Origin: Myxococcales bacterium
GTDB lineage: Bacteria > Myxococcota_A > Polyangia > Polyangiales > Polyangiaceae
Length of the DNA: 64,000 nt
Direction of reading: 5' to 3'
Assembly (NCBI GenBank): GCA_016720545.1
Contig: JADKKK010000034.1
Coordinates: 186,001-250,000, forward strand
Part shown: positions 9,901 through 18,935 of the stretch, piece after piece
Numbering within the stretch: position 1 is the stretch's first letter
How the letters are laid out: each line of letters opens with the position of its first letter
Made by a program: the position numbers and the translations under genes
Notes under the pieces: model-generated
The model's input: the letters and a program-made list of their open reading frames with translations, nothing else
Databases searched by the model: none
What the model was told of the DNA's origin: nothing

Positions 9901-10235
9901 GCGAGATCCTGCAGCCCGTGCTCTATGCCCTCGCGATCGAGCGCATTTTGCCCGGAGAGGTCACGAGCGGGCGGCTCTACTACTGCACGTCGACAGGCGA
10001 CTACACGGCCATCGACGTGCCGCTCAACGACGCCGCGCGCGCGGCCGCCCAGACCGTGGCGACCGCCGTCGGCCACGCGCTCAGCGTCGGCATGCTCCCC
10101 GCCGCGCCCAAGGAGAGATCATGCACCTACTGCGATTTCCTCGACGTGTGCGGCCCGTACGAGCCCGCGCGCGTGCGCCTGAAGCGCGACAAGAAGGCCC
10201 TCCCACTGCTGACAGCGGTGCGCGAGCTGCCATGA
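6972..10235 (+). CDS. addB: AddB-type Fe-S cluster nuclease subunit
   Basis: A 1087-residue protein, the nuclease partner in an AddAB-like double-strand break resection complex. A UvrD-like region fills the first ~750 residues but shows no GxxGKT Walker A motif, so this subunit is probably not an active ATPase. The C-terminal RecB-family nuclease has GSIDLVE and DHKTGK. Cys795 (AACPYRF) together with Cys1051, Cys1054 and Cys1060 (CTYCDFLDVC) reproduces the C...CX2CX5C Fe-S cage of AddB. The start is GTG at 6972, since earlier frame positions overlap the divergent methyltransferase. addA follows after 13 bases. Confidence 0.85.
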   Translation: MSPVDSALRPEHDRRLVISPSAKARLELARDALLELPASAEAVIVASSLEAANHLARAVALRRSATYGTTRTTVSLYVGALARRGLASAGRVAASRLTLEAVATRLAQSRPRGADLGRFAPVAGTPGFARALAQTLDELRREGLVPADPALASLLAAYERSLDELGLADARDVYDAAAAELARPSPRPALVVLLDATLATRCEERWLASLGHACPRLLVTLPEGDLRSRALVERALPSTTLTAASAQGPLEPLKRALFGERAEQAAEAEGAAAHVRLQSAPGESRECVEIARAALERARGGVPFDRMAILLRAPESYVTHVVEALRRARVPVHFARGLRLPDPSGRALLALLACAAEGLSASRFAEYVSLGEVPRRDENTVHPRVGADTYAPADDDEAEAALARLDGEALIAEARSEAEEDTGTLRAPYRWERLVVEASVIGGKDRWERRLGGLREALRHSHALYTHEGDPRADQAARDLASLGELEAFALPLLDELQRLSVPASWPEWLARLTALAERALRRPERVFSVLSELSPLDSDATVSLAEVRSVLEPRLAEARQATRGRRLGKLFVGGIEDARGLSFDTVFVPGLVEKSFPKKVLEDPLFLDDARAASSPELRTNAERSQHERLMLRVASGAAEELLVYSYPRVDAEAGRPRTPSFYGLEILRVVHGALPTYEALRRMADTSSRARLGWPAPERPDDAIDDAEHDLSVLAGLLYDDERKHVGAARFLLGANPHLQRALRARAHRWRRGPYVEWDGLVNVPPGARAALDAHALSARSFSPTALQNFAACPYRFYLSALLKLSKREEPAPLEELDPLQRGTLVHETQFALLTRLRAQGLLPVRASNLSRAQDMLESTLMEVAGAHEDRLCPAIPKVWEDGIAQVRADLREWLRRMPAETSWTPSHFELSFGLVEHDDGRDAASVKEPVELECGLRLRGSIDLVETHADGRLRATDHKTGKVRAEPGSVVSGGEILQPVLYALAIERILPGEVTSGRLYYCTSTGDYTAIDVPLNDAARAAAQTVATAVGHALSVGMLPAAPKERSCTYCDFLDVCGPYEPARVRLKRDKKALPLLTAVRELP

Positions 10236-10248
10236 TCGGGCCTGGCCG

Positions 10249-13200
10249 ATGAGCGCACAGCTCGCCGATCACGAGGCGCGCCGGGCCATCCGGGAGGACC
10301 TCGACGCGACCCTCGTCGTGGAGGCCGCGGCGGGGGCCGGCAAGACGACCGAGCTCGTGCGCCGCGTGCTCGCGCTGCTCCAGACTGGACGCGCGCGGCT
10401 GTCGACCATCGTCGCGGTCACGTTCACGGAGAAGGCCGCGGGCGAGATGAAGCTCCGGCTGCGCACCGCGATCGAGCGCGAGCGCATCCGCGCCACGGAC
10501 GCGGAGGTGCGCGAGCGCCTCGAGGGCGCGGCGCGCGAGCTGGAGGTCGCCCACATCGGGACAATCCACGGCTTCTGCGCAGACCTGCTCCGTGAGCGAC
10601 CCGTCGAGGCCGGCATCGATCCGCTCTTCACCGTGGCGGACGAAGGCGAGACGCGGCGGCTCTACCGCGAGGCCTTCGAGCCGTGGTTCCAGGCCGTGCT
10701 CAACGGGGACGCGGAGGCCTATCCCGGGGTGCACCGCGTGCTGCGGCGGCGCAGCCGCGACGAGAGTCCCCACGACATGCTGCTCGACGCCGGGTACCGC
10801 CTCGTCGAGCAGCGCGACTTCGACGCCCCGTGGACCCGGCCAGTGTTCGATCGCGTGCCCGCGCTCGACGAGATTTGCGCGGCGCTCGCCGACCTCGGGG
10901 CCCTCGCCCTCGACGCCGACGACATGTCGATCGACAAGGAGAACAAGCCCAACTGGCTCTACATCTCCCTCGACTCCATCGCGCGCTTCTCCTCCGAGCT
11001 CGCGCGCAAGGAGGCGGCGCGCGGCGGAGAGCGCGACTACGACGGCCTCGAGGCGGAGCTGCGGCGGCTCGCGCGCGAGCGCCACTGGGCCTGGGGCGGG
11101 CGCGGCAGCCCAAACTACTCCCGCAAGAAGGGCCTCTCTCGCCAAGACGTGGCCGACCGGCGCGCGGCGCTCAAGTCCAGGCTGGACGCGCTCCTCACCA
11201 CGACGGACGCGGACTTGGCCGCCTGCCTGCGCGAGGAGCTCCGGCCACTGGCGGGCGCGTACGAGGCGTTGAAGGCCCGCGCGGGGAAGCTCGATTTCCT
11301 CGACCTCCTCCTGAAGACACGCGACCTGCTCGACGAGAACCCGGGCACCCGCCGCGCGCTACGTGCACGGTACACGCATCTGCTGGTGGACGAGTTCCAG
11401 GACACCGACCCCCTCCAGGCCCACATCCTGTTCTCGCTCGGCCGCGCGGCCGACGACGACGACGCGCGCGACGAGCGCGGCGCCGCGACCGCTGCCCCTG
11501 CGCCCGGCAAGCTCTTCTTCGTGGGCGATCCGAAGCAGTCGATCTACCGATTCCGGCGAGCCGACGTGGCCTTCTACGAGGCGACCAAGCGCCAGCTCGT
11601 CGCCAATGGCGCGCGCCTCGTGCACCTCACGACCAGCTTCCGCAGCACGCCCGACGTGCAGAGCGTGGTGAACGCGACCTTCGCGCGGGCGATGGTCCAG
11701 ACCGAGGAGGGCAGCCAGGCCGCGTACGTGCCCCTCTCGGGCCACCGGGCCGCGGGTCCGGAGGCCCAGCCCGCCATCGTGGCGCTGCCCGTTCCCCGCC
11801 CGTACTCGGCGAAGATCGGCAAGATCGCGAAGTACTCGATCGAGGAGTCGCTCCCCGACGCCGTGGGCGCCTTCGTCGACTGGCTCGTCCACAAGAGCGG
11901 CTACACGGTCCAGGAGCAGCGCGACAACCGGCCGGTCGAGGTGCCCGTCACGGCGGGCCACGTGTGCCTCTTGTTCAAGCGATTCTCGTCGTTCGGCGGC
12001 GACGTCACCCGCCCGTACGTGCGGGCCCTGGAGGCGCGGCACGTGCCCCACGTGCTCGTCGGCGGGCGCGGGTTTCACGAGCGCGAGGAGGTGCTCGCCC
12101 TGCGAAACGCGGCGACCGCGATCGAGTATCCGTTCGACGAGTACGCGGTCTACGCGACGCTGAAGGGGCCGCTCTTCGCCCTGCCCGACGCGGCGCTGTT
12201 CGCGTACCGCGCGCTCGCCCGCTCGCTCGACCCACGCCGGCCACCGCCCGACCTCGACGCGCTCACCGCGCCGGTGGCGGAGGCGCTCGCGGTCTTGCGC
12301 GAGCTCCACGGGTCGCGGAACCGACGCCCCTTCGCCGACACCCTCGCAGAGCTCCTCGAGCGCACGCGCGCGCACGCCGGGTTCGCCATCTGGCCGACCG
12401 GCGAGCAAGCCCTCGCCAACGTCCTCCGCGTGCTCGACGTCGCGAGGAAGGCCACCCACGCGCCGGGTGTGCACTCGTTCCGCGCGTTCGTCACGGCGCT
12501 AGACGAAGACGCGAGCCGAGGCAACGTGTCCGAGGCGTTCGTCGCGGAGGAGGACGCCGCCGGGGTCCGAATGATGACGGTCCATCGAGCAAAAGGGCTC
12601 GAGTTTCCAGTAGTCATACTCGCAGACCCGACCGCGAGACCCACGCACACGGAGCCCTCGCGCTTCGTCGACGCGCAGCGCCGCCTGTTCGCGGCGCCCC
12701 TGTGCGGCGCCGCGCCCCTCGAGCTGTCCGAGCACCGCGACCGCGTGCTGGCGCAGGACCACGAGGAGGCGGTGCGGCTGCTCTACGTGGCCACGACCCG
12801 CGCGCGCGACATGCTGGTCGTCCCGGTGGTGGGCGACGAACCGCTGGCGGACAGCTGGCTCGAAGCGCTCGGCCCCACGGTGTACCCGCCGCAAGACCGG
12901 CGCGCGCGGCCGAGCGACCTGAAGCCCACGCCGCTGCCCTTCGGCGCCGACTCGGTCCTCGATCGCCCCGAGAAGGTGTGGAACGCGCGGCCGGTACGGC
13001 CCGGGTGGCACGCGCCTGCGGCGGGCACGCACGAGGTGCTCTTCTTCGATCCCGCGGCCCTCGGCCTCGGCAAGGAGGACGAGGCGGGGCTCAGACAGCA
13101 GAAGATCCTGGCGGCGGACGACGGCGGCGGCGACCGCGCGGCGCAGGCGCGCTACGACGCGTGGGTCGTCGCACGCGACGCCCTGCGCGAGACGGCGAGC

Positions 13201-13764
13201 GCGCCTTCGGTGCGGGTGGTCACGCCTACCGAGCTCAAGGACGCGCTCAACCTCGCGACGCCGGCCACCGTGGAACCGCTGCCCGCGCTGCCCGTGCACC
13301 GCACGGTGACCCCGCGCGAGGGGCGCCCCCACGGGAAACGCTACGGCGTGCTCGTGCACGCCCTCCTCGCCGAGGCGCCGCTCGACGGATCGCACGGGGC
13401 CCTCCTGCCCGCGCTCGCGCGCGCCCACGGCCGCTCGCTCGGGGCCACGGAGGAGGAGATCGCCTTCGCCGCGCGCGCCGCCGGGGCCGCCCTCGAGCAC
13501 GAGCTCCTGGCGCGGGCCCGCGCCTCGACCGACGCGCGCCGCGAGGTAGGGATCACCCTGCGGACACCCGACGGGCGCCTCGTCGAGGGGGTCGTCGACC
13601 TCGCGTTCCGAGAGGCCGACGGCAGCACCACGGTGATCGATTTCAAGACCGACGTCGACGAGGGCCCGCGCCTCGCGAGCTATCGCGCGCAGCTCGCGCT
13701 CTACGCGGAGGCCATCGCGGCCTCGACGGGCGCGCCGGCCCGCGGCGTCTTGCTCCTCGTTTGA
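10249..13764 (+). CDS. addA: AddA-type UvrD-like helicase/nuclease
   Basis: A 1171-residue SF1A helicase. Walker A is AAGAGKT (residues ~27-33), the motif II segment is LLVDEFQDTDPLQ (Asp381-Glu382), the motif IV/V segments are LTTSFRSTPDV and MMTVHRAKGLEFPVVI, and motif VI is LLYVATTRARDM. The C-terminus is a RecB-type nuclease domain with VIDFKTD (Asp1131, Lys1133). With the adjacent AddB it forms a helicase-nuclease for processing double-strand ends before RecA loading. Any recognised Chi sequence cannot be inferred here. The ATG is 13 bases after the addB stop, implying one transcript. Confidence 0.92.
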   Translation: MSAQLADHEARRAIREDLDATLVVEAAAGAGKTTELVRRVLALLQTGRARLSTIVAVTFTEKAAGEMKLRLRTAIERERIRATDAEVRERLEGAARELEVAHIGTIHGFCADLLRERPVEAGIDPLFTVADEGETRRLYREAFEPWFQAVLNGDAEAYPGVHRVLRRRSRDESPHDMLLDAGYRLVEQRDFDAPWTRPVFDRVPALDEICAALADLGALALDADDMSIDKENKPNWLYISLDSIARFSSELARKEAARGGERDYDGLEAELRRLARERHWAWGGRGSPNYSRKKGLSRQDVADRRAALKSRLDALLTTTDADLAACLREELRPLAGAYEALKARAGKLDFLDLLLKTRDLLDENPGTRRALRARYTHLLVDEFQDTDPLQAHILFSLGRAADDDDARDERGAATAAPAPGKLFFVGDPKQSIYRFRRADVAFYEATKRQLVANGARLVHLTTSFRSTPDVQSVVNATFARAMVQTEEGSQAAYVPLSGHRAAGPEAQPAIVALPVPRPYSAKIGKIAKYSIEESLPDAVGAFVDWLVHKSGYTVQEQRDNRPVEVPVTAGHVCLLFKRFSSFGGDVTRPYVRALEARHVPHVLVGGRGFHEREEVLALRNAATAIEYPFDEYAVYATLKGPLFALPDAALFAYRALARSLDPRRPPPDLDALTAPVAEALAVLRELHGSRNRRPFADTLAELLERTRAHAGFAIWPTGEQALANVLRVLDVARKATHAPGVHSFRAFVTALDEDASRGNVSEAFVAEEDAAGVRMMTVHRAKGLEFPVVILADPTARPTHTEPSRFVDAQRRLFAAPLCGAAPLELSEHRDRVLAQDHEEAVRLLYVATTRARDMLVVPVVGDEPLADSWLEALGPTVYPPQDRRARPSDLKPTPLPFGADSVLDRPEKVWNARPVRPGWHAPAAGTHEVLFFDPAALGLGKEDEAGLRQQKILAADDGGGDRAAQARYDAWVVARDALRETASAPSVRVVTPTELKDALNLATPATVEPLPALPVHRTVTPREGRPHGKRYGVLVHALLAEAPLDGSHGALLPALARAHGRSLGATEEEIAFAARAAGAALEHELLARARASTDARREVGITLRTPDGRLVEGVVDLAFREADGSTTVIDFKTDVDEGPRLASYRAQLALYAEAIAASTGAPARGVLLLV

Positions 13765-13827
13765 TCGCCGCGGCTCGGCGCAATTTTTTCCGCGCCCGCC
13801 GCTGGCCTTCAGGCATTCTCCCGAGCC

Positions 13828-16029
13828 ATGCGCACACCGGCTGGCCTCCTCTCTTTCGTCACCCTGGTCTCCCTCGGCCTCGCGGCCGTGAGCGCCGGCT
13901 GCGGCGCCCCGCCGCCTCCTCCCGCGCAGCCCGTGACGAAGGTCACCGTGCAGCGGGCGCCCGTGCCCACCGAAGCGCCGCCCCCGCCGCCGGCGATGCT
14001 CCCGCTCGACGTCGACCCCACCCTGCACTTCACGTCGGCCGACTCGATGCGGCGCCTGTGCCGAGAGAGCCTCGCGCAGGCCCAGAACAAGCTCAACGAG
14101 GTTCGTCTCCTCGCCAAGGCCGACGACGCCGCGCTCACCGCCGAGGCCGTGCTCGGGGGGCTCGACGACGCGCGGCTCGCGACGAAGAACGCCGGAGACT
14201 TCAGCGCGCTGATGGCGGTCGCCCACCCCGAGGAGGCGGTCCGCAAGGCCGCCGAGGAGTGCGAGCCCCTCGCGGGCACGTTCGAGACCTCGTTCTACCT
14301 CGACGCCACGGCGGCGCAGGTGGTGAAGCGCTTCGACGCGCTGCGAAAAGCCCAGCCGAACCCGCCGCTTTCCAAGGAGCACGCGCGGATGCTCGAGCAC
14401 CTGCTCCGCGACTACCGGCGCAACGGCCTCGAGCTGCCCGAGGCTGGCCAGGCGCGCTTGCGAGAGCTGAACGCGCAAATCACGAAGCTCGGACAAGAGT
14501 TCGACAGCAACCTCGCGGGCTCGACCGTGACCGTCTCGGCCACGGCCAAGCAGCTCGAGGGGCTCCCGCCAGCGTACATCGAGGCCCACAAGCCCAGTCC
14601 CGACGGCAAGATCGCGATCACCACGGACTACCCCGACTACTTCCCCGTCCTCCAGTACGCGAGAGACCGCGCGTTCGCGCTCGAGCTCTCGAAGCAGTTC
14701 GACAACCGCGCCTCGGACAAGAACGTAGCCTTGCTGGAGAAGCTGCTCGCCGTGCGCGAGGAGAAGGCCAAGCTGCTCGGATACCCCACATGGGCCGACT
14801 ACGTCCTCGAGCCCCGTATGGCCAAGACGCCGAAGGCGGTGGCCGACCTGCTCGACGGGCTCCGCGCCCACGTCGCCAAAAAGGGCGAGCAGGAATTCGC
14901 TGAGTTTCGAGCGATGCACGTCAAGCTTGGCGGAAAGAAGACCGACTCGATCCCCCCCTCCGACCGCACCTACCTGGAGGACCGAGTGCGGAAGGAGAAG
15001 TACGGACTCGACTCAAAAGAGGTGAGTGAGTATTTCGAAGTCGGGCGCGTGAAAGAGGGTATTCTCGCCATCACCTCGCGCTTGTTTGGCGTGACCTACC
15101 GGCCCGCGAACGTGCCGAAGTGGCACCCCGACGTCGAGCCGATGGAGGTCGTCGACGCCAAAGGGCAGGTGATCGGGCGCTTCTACTTCGACCTTTACCC
15201 GCGCCCTGGGAAGTACAAGCACGCGGCCGTGTTCTCCATTCGCGACACCAAGCGCATGGCCGACGGCAAGCGCCTGCTGCCGATCGCCGCCATCGAGTGC
15301 AATTTCCCGCGGCCCGCGCCGGGGAACCCCGCGCTCATGAGCCACTCGGACGCGACGACGTTCTTCCACGAGTTCGGCCACGTCCTGCACCACCTGCTGA
15401 GCGAGACCGACACCGTCACCTTCGCGGGCACGAGCGTGCCCCGCGACTTCGTGGAGGCGCCCTCGCAGATGCTCGAAGAGTGGGCGTGGGACAAGTCCAC
15501 CTTGGCGCTCTTCGCGAAGCACTACAAGACCGACAAGCCCATCCCCGACGCGCTGCACGCCAAGATGGTCCGCGCGCGCGGCTTCGGGCGGGCCCTCGCG
15601 ACGCAGCGGCAGCTCTTCCTCGCGGCGCTCGACCAGGCGTACCACACGCGCCGTACGCCGATGGACACCACCGCGATGCTCGCGGAGATCCAGTCGAGGT
15701 ACACCCCCTTCAAGCACGTGGAGGGGACGCATTTCCAGGGCACGTTCGGGCACCTCGTCGGCTACGACGCGGGCTACTACGGCTACCAGTGGGCGCTCTC
15801 GATCGCGAAGGATCTGCTCACTCGTTTCGACGCCGCCGGCCTCCTCGACGAGAAGACGGCGCGCGACTACCGCGGCGCGATCCTCTCGCGCGGCGGCAGC
15901 GAGGAGCCGGCCGAGCTCGTGCGCGCCTTCCTCGGGCGGGCCCCGAGCGACGAGGCGTACAAGCGCTTCTTGGTCGGCGCGCCGAGCGGCCCCGCGAAGG
16001 CGACGCCGCGGGCGAAGAAGGGGCAGTGA
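13828..16029 (+). CDS. M3-family zinc metallopeptidase lipoprotein (thimet oligopeptidase-like)
   Basis: A 733-residue protein with a lipoprotein signal (VSAGCG, Cys25) and a Pro-rich spacer, then a full-length M3 peptidase fold. The zinc site is HEFGH (His514, Glu515, His518) with the third ligand Glu543 in DFVEAPSQ. These are the M3A features, so it should cleave short peptides. The lipobox places it outside the cytoplasm, whereas many M3 oligopeptidases are cytosolic. The DUF2330 gene starts on the last base of its stop codon (TGATG). Confidence 0.9.
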   Translation: MRTPAGLLSFVTLVSLGLAAVSAGCGAPPPPPAQPVTKVTVQRAPVPTEAPPPPPAMLPLDVDPTLHFTSADSMRRLCRESLAQAQNKLNEVRLLAKADDAALTAEAVLGGLDDARLATKNAGDFSALMAVAHPEEAVRKAAEECEPLAGTFETSFYLDATAAQVVKRFDALRKAQPNPPLSKEHARMLEHLLRDYRRNGLELPEAGQARLRELNAQITKLGQEFDSNLAGSTVTVSATAKQLEGLPPAYIEAHKPSPDGKIAITTDYPDYFPVLQYARDRAFALELSKQFDNRASDKNVALLEKLLAVREEKAKLLGYPTWADYVLEPRMAKTPKAVADLLDGLRAHVAKKGEQEFAEFRAMHVKLGGKKTDSIPPSDRTYLEDRVRKEKYGLDSKEVSEYFEVGRVKEGILAITSRLFGVTYRPANVPKWHPDVEPMEVVDAKGQVIGRFYFDLYPRPGKYKHAAVFSIRDTKRMADGKRLLPIAAIECNFPRPAPGNPALMSHSDATTFFHEFGHVLHHLLSETDTVTFAGTSVPRDFVEAPSQMLEEWAWDKSTLALFAKHYKTDKPIPDALHAKMVRARGFGRALATQRQLFLAALDQAYHTRRTPMDTTAMLAEIQSRYTPFKHVEGTHFQGTFGHLVGYDAGYYGYQWALSIAKDLLTRFDAAGLLDEKTARDYRGAILSRGGSEEPAELVRAFLGRAPSDEAYKRFLVGAPSGPAKATPRAKKGQ

Positions 16030-17105
16030 TGCGCCTCGGCCGCGCTCTGGGGATCGCGATCACCGCGTTCGTGGTAGGGCGGTCCGCGCCGGCGCGCGCG
16101 TGTATGCCCGCGCCCCCCGAGCACCATTGGGTGCGCATCGCCGAGGAGCAGGCGGTCATCACGTACGATCCGGCGACGAAGGTGGAGCACTTCCTCCGCC
16201 GCGCGAGCTTCGAGTCCGACGTCGCCGACTTCGGCTTCATCGTCCCCCTCCCCTCGCGCCCCACCCTCAAGGAGGCCGATCCGAGCGTGTTCGCCCGCCT
16301 CGACGAGCTCACGCGCCCCAAGCTCGTCTACAAGGACCGCCTCTCCGGGATCGACCCTACCCCCCTCGTGCTCGCCACGTTCCTGATGCGCAGCGCCGCG
16401 GTGGCCACCGCCCCGGGCGCGGTGCAGGTGCTAGACCAGGTGACCGTGGCGGGGTACGACGCGGCCGTGCTCGCGGCCGACTCGGGGGAGGCCCTCGCGG
16501 AGTGGCTGCGCGCCCACGGCTACGCGAACGGCCCCGAGGTGGGGGCGTGGGTGGCGCCTTACGTGGCGAAGCGGTGGGTCTTCGCGGCGTTCCGCATGGC
16601 CGTCCCACCCGCGGACGGGGGCGGGCCCGCGACCCCGGAGAAGCGCATCGGCTCCGGCACGGTGGACATCGCGTTCACGACCGACACACCCTTCTACCCG
16701 TACCGCGAGCCCGAGAGCATGCGCGCGCCGGGTGCCAAGGCGCCGCGATCGCTCGCGGTGTTCTTCTTGGGCCCCGACCGCGTGGGTGGCACCCTCGGAG
16801 AGAACGGACCGTGGGTAGGCGCGCCCACCTACGCGCGGCGCCTCGACGCGGACGTCGCGGGGGTGCCTGGCGCCTCGCGGGGGCTCTTTCTCTCCAAGTT
16901 CGTCGACCGCTCGTCTCCGCGGCCTGGCACCGACGAGGTCTTCTTTCGCAAGCTTGAGGTCCAGTCGGAGCTCGTGCCCGACCCCATCGAGATCACCGTC
17001 GCGCGCAAGGTGCCGATGCCCATCGACGTGGTGTTGGTCTTCGGCGGCGCCGCCCTGCTCGTGGGGCGGACGGTGCGGCGGAGAAGGCAGGGCGGCGACG
17101 GCTGA
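16029..17105 (+). CDS. DUF2330 family exported protein
   Basis: A 358-residue protein with a signal peptide ending near ARACMPAPP, an extracytoplasmic domain typical of DUF2330 (early ITYDPATKVEHFLRRASF and a FIVPLPSRPTL segment), and a single C-terminal membrane helix followed by RRRRQ. The family is frequent in myxobacteria and its function is unknown. The start overlaps the peptidase stop by one base, so the two are co-transcribed and a shared envelope role is possible. It is convergent with the next gene, 21 bases away. Confidence 0.8.
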   Translation: MRLGRALGIAITAFVVGRSAPARACMPAPPEHHWVRIAEEQAVITYDPATKVEHFLRRASFESDVADFGFIVPLPSRPTLKEADPSVFARLDELTRPKLVYKDRLSGIDPTPLVLATFLMRSAAVATAPGAVQVLDQVTVAGYDAAVLAADSGEALAEWLRAHGYANGPEVGAWVAPYVAKRWVFAAFRMAVPPADGGGPATPEKRIGSGTVDIAFTTDTPFYPYREPESMRAPGAKAPRSLAVFFLGPDRVGGTLGENGPWVGAPTYARRLDADVAGVPGASRGLFLSKFVDRSSPRPGTDEVFFRKLEVQSELVPDPIEITVARKVPMPIDVVLVFGGAALLVGRTVRRRRQGGDG

Positions 17106-17126
17106 GCCGGCGCCGCGCGCTCACGC

Positions 17127-18866
17127 TCAGTGGGTGAGAAAGTCGCTCAGCAGGCGCTTTTGGAACGCCCCATACGCCTCGCCGGACATGTCGCCGTAGA
17201 GGCGCTCTTCGATGCCGGGCTCGGTCCCCGAGGCCTGGATCTGCGGGATGGTGATGCCCTTCCAGACCTTGTCCTTCGCGGCGTACTTGCGCGCACCCGA
17301 CGGCAGGACGAGGGCGCCCTCGAAGTGGAAGGTGAGGCCCATGATGGTGGCCCGTGGCTTGCGCGAGGTGTACGTGTGGCCGGACCAGTCCGCGCCGTGG
17401 AGCACGAAGAGCGTGGGCACGGTCACGGCCGGGAGCGGGTCCTCGAAGCGCGCGGTGTCGGGCTCGGCCGCGCTGGCGACGACCGTCACGATCTCGGGGT
17501 CGAAGAGCGACGTGAGGCCCGCGACGAGCCCCTTCGCCAGGGCCTCCTCGCGCGCCTTGTGGTGCGCGGCGTCGAAGTAGCGCGTCAGGTACGACACCGG
17601 ACCGTTCCATGTGGGGGTCTTGGCGATGGTCTTGTCGGCGAGGCCGAATCGCCCGCCCGGGCGGCGCCGGAAGCGCACCTCGACCGTGGGGCCGAGGCGC
17701 TCGACCGCCGCGAGCAGCTCGACGACGGCGGGCTCGGTCTGGGCGCGCGCGGCGGCCGGGAGCGCGGCCGTGATCCGCGCGCGCTCTTTCATGTAAATTG
17801 CATGCTTCGCCGCGCCGAGCTCCTTCGCGAGCCCGTGGTCGGGGTAGGCCTTGGCGAACGCGGTGAGCGCCGAGAGCTTGCCGACGGTCTTCGCGCGCTC
17901 GAGCTCGGCGAGCATCGCGACGTGGAGCGCCTGCTCGACCTCGGGCTCGATGTCGGTGTCCGAGAACGCCGTGCGGAACTCGCGGATCGCCTCGACGGTG
18001 GACCGCGCCGACGCCTCGCGGAGGGCGGCGCGCGGCAGGAGCGTGCGCTCGACCTCGCGCGCGTGGGTGGTGCCGTAGAGCAGGTAGGACCGGTAGCTCG
18101 CGGAGGTGTCGTCGCGACGGGCCCGCGAGAAGCGGAGGGCGTCGCTCGTGGCGTTGCGCATGAAGAAGGTCGTGCCGCCGAACACCACGCCGACGCCGAG
18201 CCCGATGGCCCAGCCGAGGCGCTCCCACGAGGGGACGCGCAGCCGATAGGCCGCGCCTGGCCCGACGGGGCTGGAGAAGCGCGGCTCGAGGAGCGGGTCG
18301 AGCTCGGCGAGGCGATCCTGATCGTTCGCGGCGAGCGCGGCGGAGAGGACGCTCTGCGCGGCGAGCGACGCGCCCGCGAGGTCGGGTGGGCCCTTCGCGT
18401 CGGCCGAGAACGTGAAGCGCTGGCCCGGGAACGAGGCGGTCACGAGAGGCCCTGCGCCGGAGAGCTGGCCCTCCGTGAGCGGGTAGACCCGAAGATCCGC
18501 GGTCGTCGCGTCGACGACGCACGCCGGGAACAGGTAGACGCCTCGTGGCACGGGAAACGACGCGACGACGGAGAGGTGCCTCCGCGCGGCGACGTACGCG
18601 AACACCGCCGCGGCCGGCAGCGCGACGTAGAGCGCGAGGGCGGCGAACCCGTGCCGCGAGAGGGAGCTCGTGAGGCTGCCGTAGCCTGCGATGAAGAGCA
18701 GCAGGACGCCGAGCAAGGCGAGGCCCGCCGCGCCGAAGCCGATCCGCTCTCGGCGCGGACCGCCGGCCCGACGCGCGAGCGGCGCGGGCGCGAGCCCCTC
18801 GACGATCGCGCCGCGGAGTCGGTCCTGGAGCGTTCGGGGGAGGGTGTAAAAGGAGACTGTACGCAT
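17127..18866 (-). CDS. Unknown multi-span membrane protein
   Basis: About 579 residues from the ATG at 18866 (MRTVSFYTLPRT); two ATGs just upstream are also possible. There are two adjacent transmembrane helices near residues 50-95 and a third near 220-240, with a ~120-residue soluble segment between them and a long soluble C-terminal part. The C-terminal part has a helical stretch (~280-390) followed by a beta-rich region ending in QKRLLSDFLTH. I recognise no family. It is last in a same-strand series after a lipoprotein and a Ser/Thr kinase, so it may belong to the same signalling unit. Confidence 0.65.
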   Translation of the reverse strand: MRTVSFYTLPRTLQDRLRGAIVEGLAPAPLARRAGGPRRERIGFGAAGLALLGVLLLFIAGYGSLTSSLSRHGFAALALYVALPAAAVFAYVAARRHLSVVASFPVPRGVYLFPACVVDATTADLRVYPLTEGQLSGAGPLVTASFPGQRFTFSADAKGPPDLAGASLAAQSVLSAALAANDQDRLAELDPLLEPRFSSPVGPGAAYRLRVPSWERLGWAIGLGVGVVFGGTTFFMRNATSDALRFSRARRDDTSASYRSYLLYGTTHAREVERTLLPRAALREASARSTVEAIREFRTAFSDTDIEPEVEQALHVAMLAELERAKTVGKLSALTAFAKAYPDHGLAKELGAAKHAIYMKERARITAALPAAARAQTEPAVVELLAAVERLGPTVEVRFRRRPGGRFGLADKTIAKTPTWNGPVSYLTRYFDAAHHKAREEALAKGLVAGLTSLFDPEIVTVVASAAEPDTARFEDPLPAVTVPTLFVLHGADWSGHTYTSRKPRATIMGLTFHFEGALVLPSGARKYAAKDKVWKGITIPQIQASGTEPGIEERLYGDMSGEAYGAFQKRLLSDFLTH

Positions 18867-18935
18867 GGCGGCTCGCGGGCTGGCCATCGTACGGTGGGAC
18901 ACCGCGCCTTGCGAGGGTTTCCGGCTGAGGCGAGG

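Noticed and set aside
10683..14903. A 1406-codon plus-strand open frame across addA and the peptidase gene
   Set aside because: It is Arg/Ala/Pro-rich shadow sequence in the wrong frame of two well-supported genes; stop codons are rare in this GC-rich DNA.
12499..14919. An 806-codon minus-strand open frame
   Set aside because: Antisense shadow of addA and the M3 peptidase, with no domain and atypical composition.
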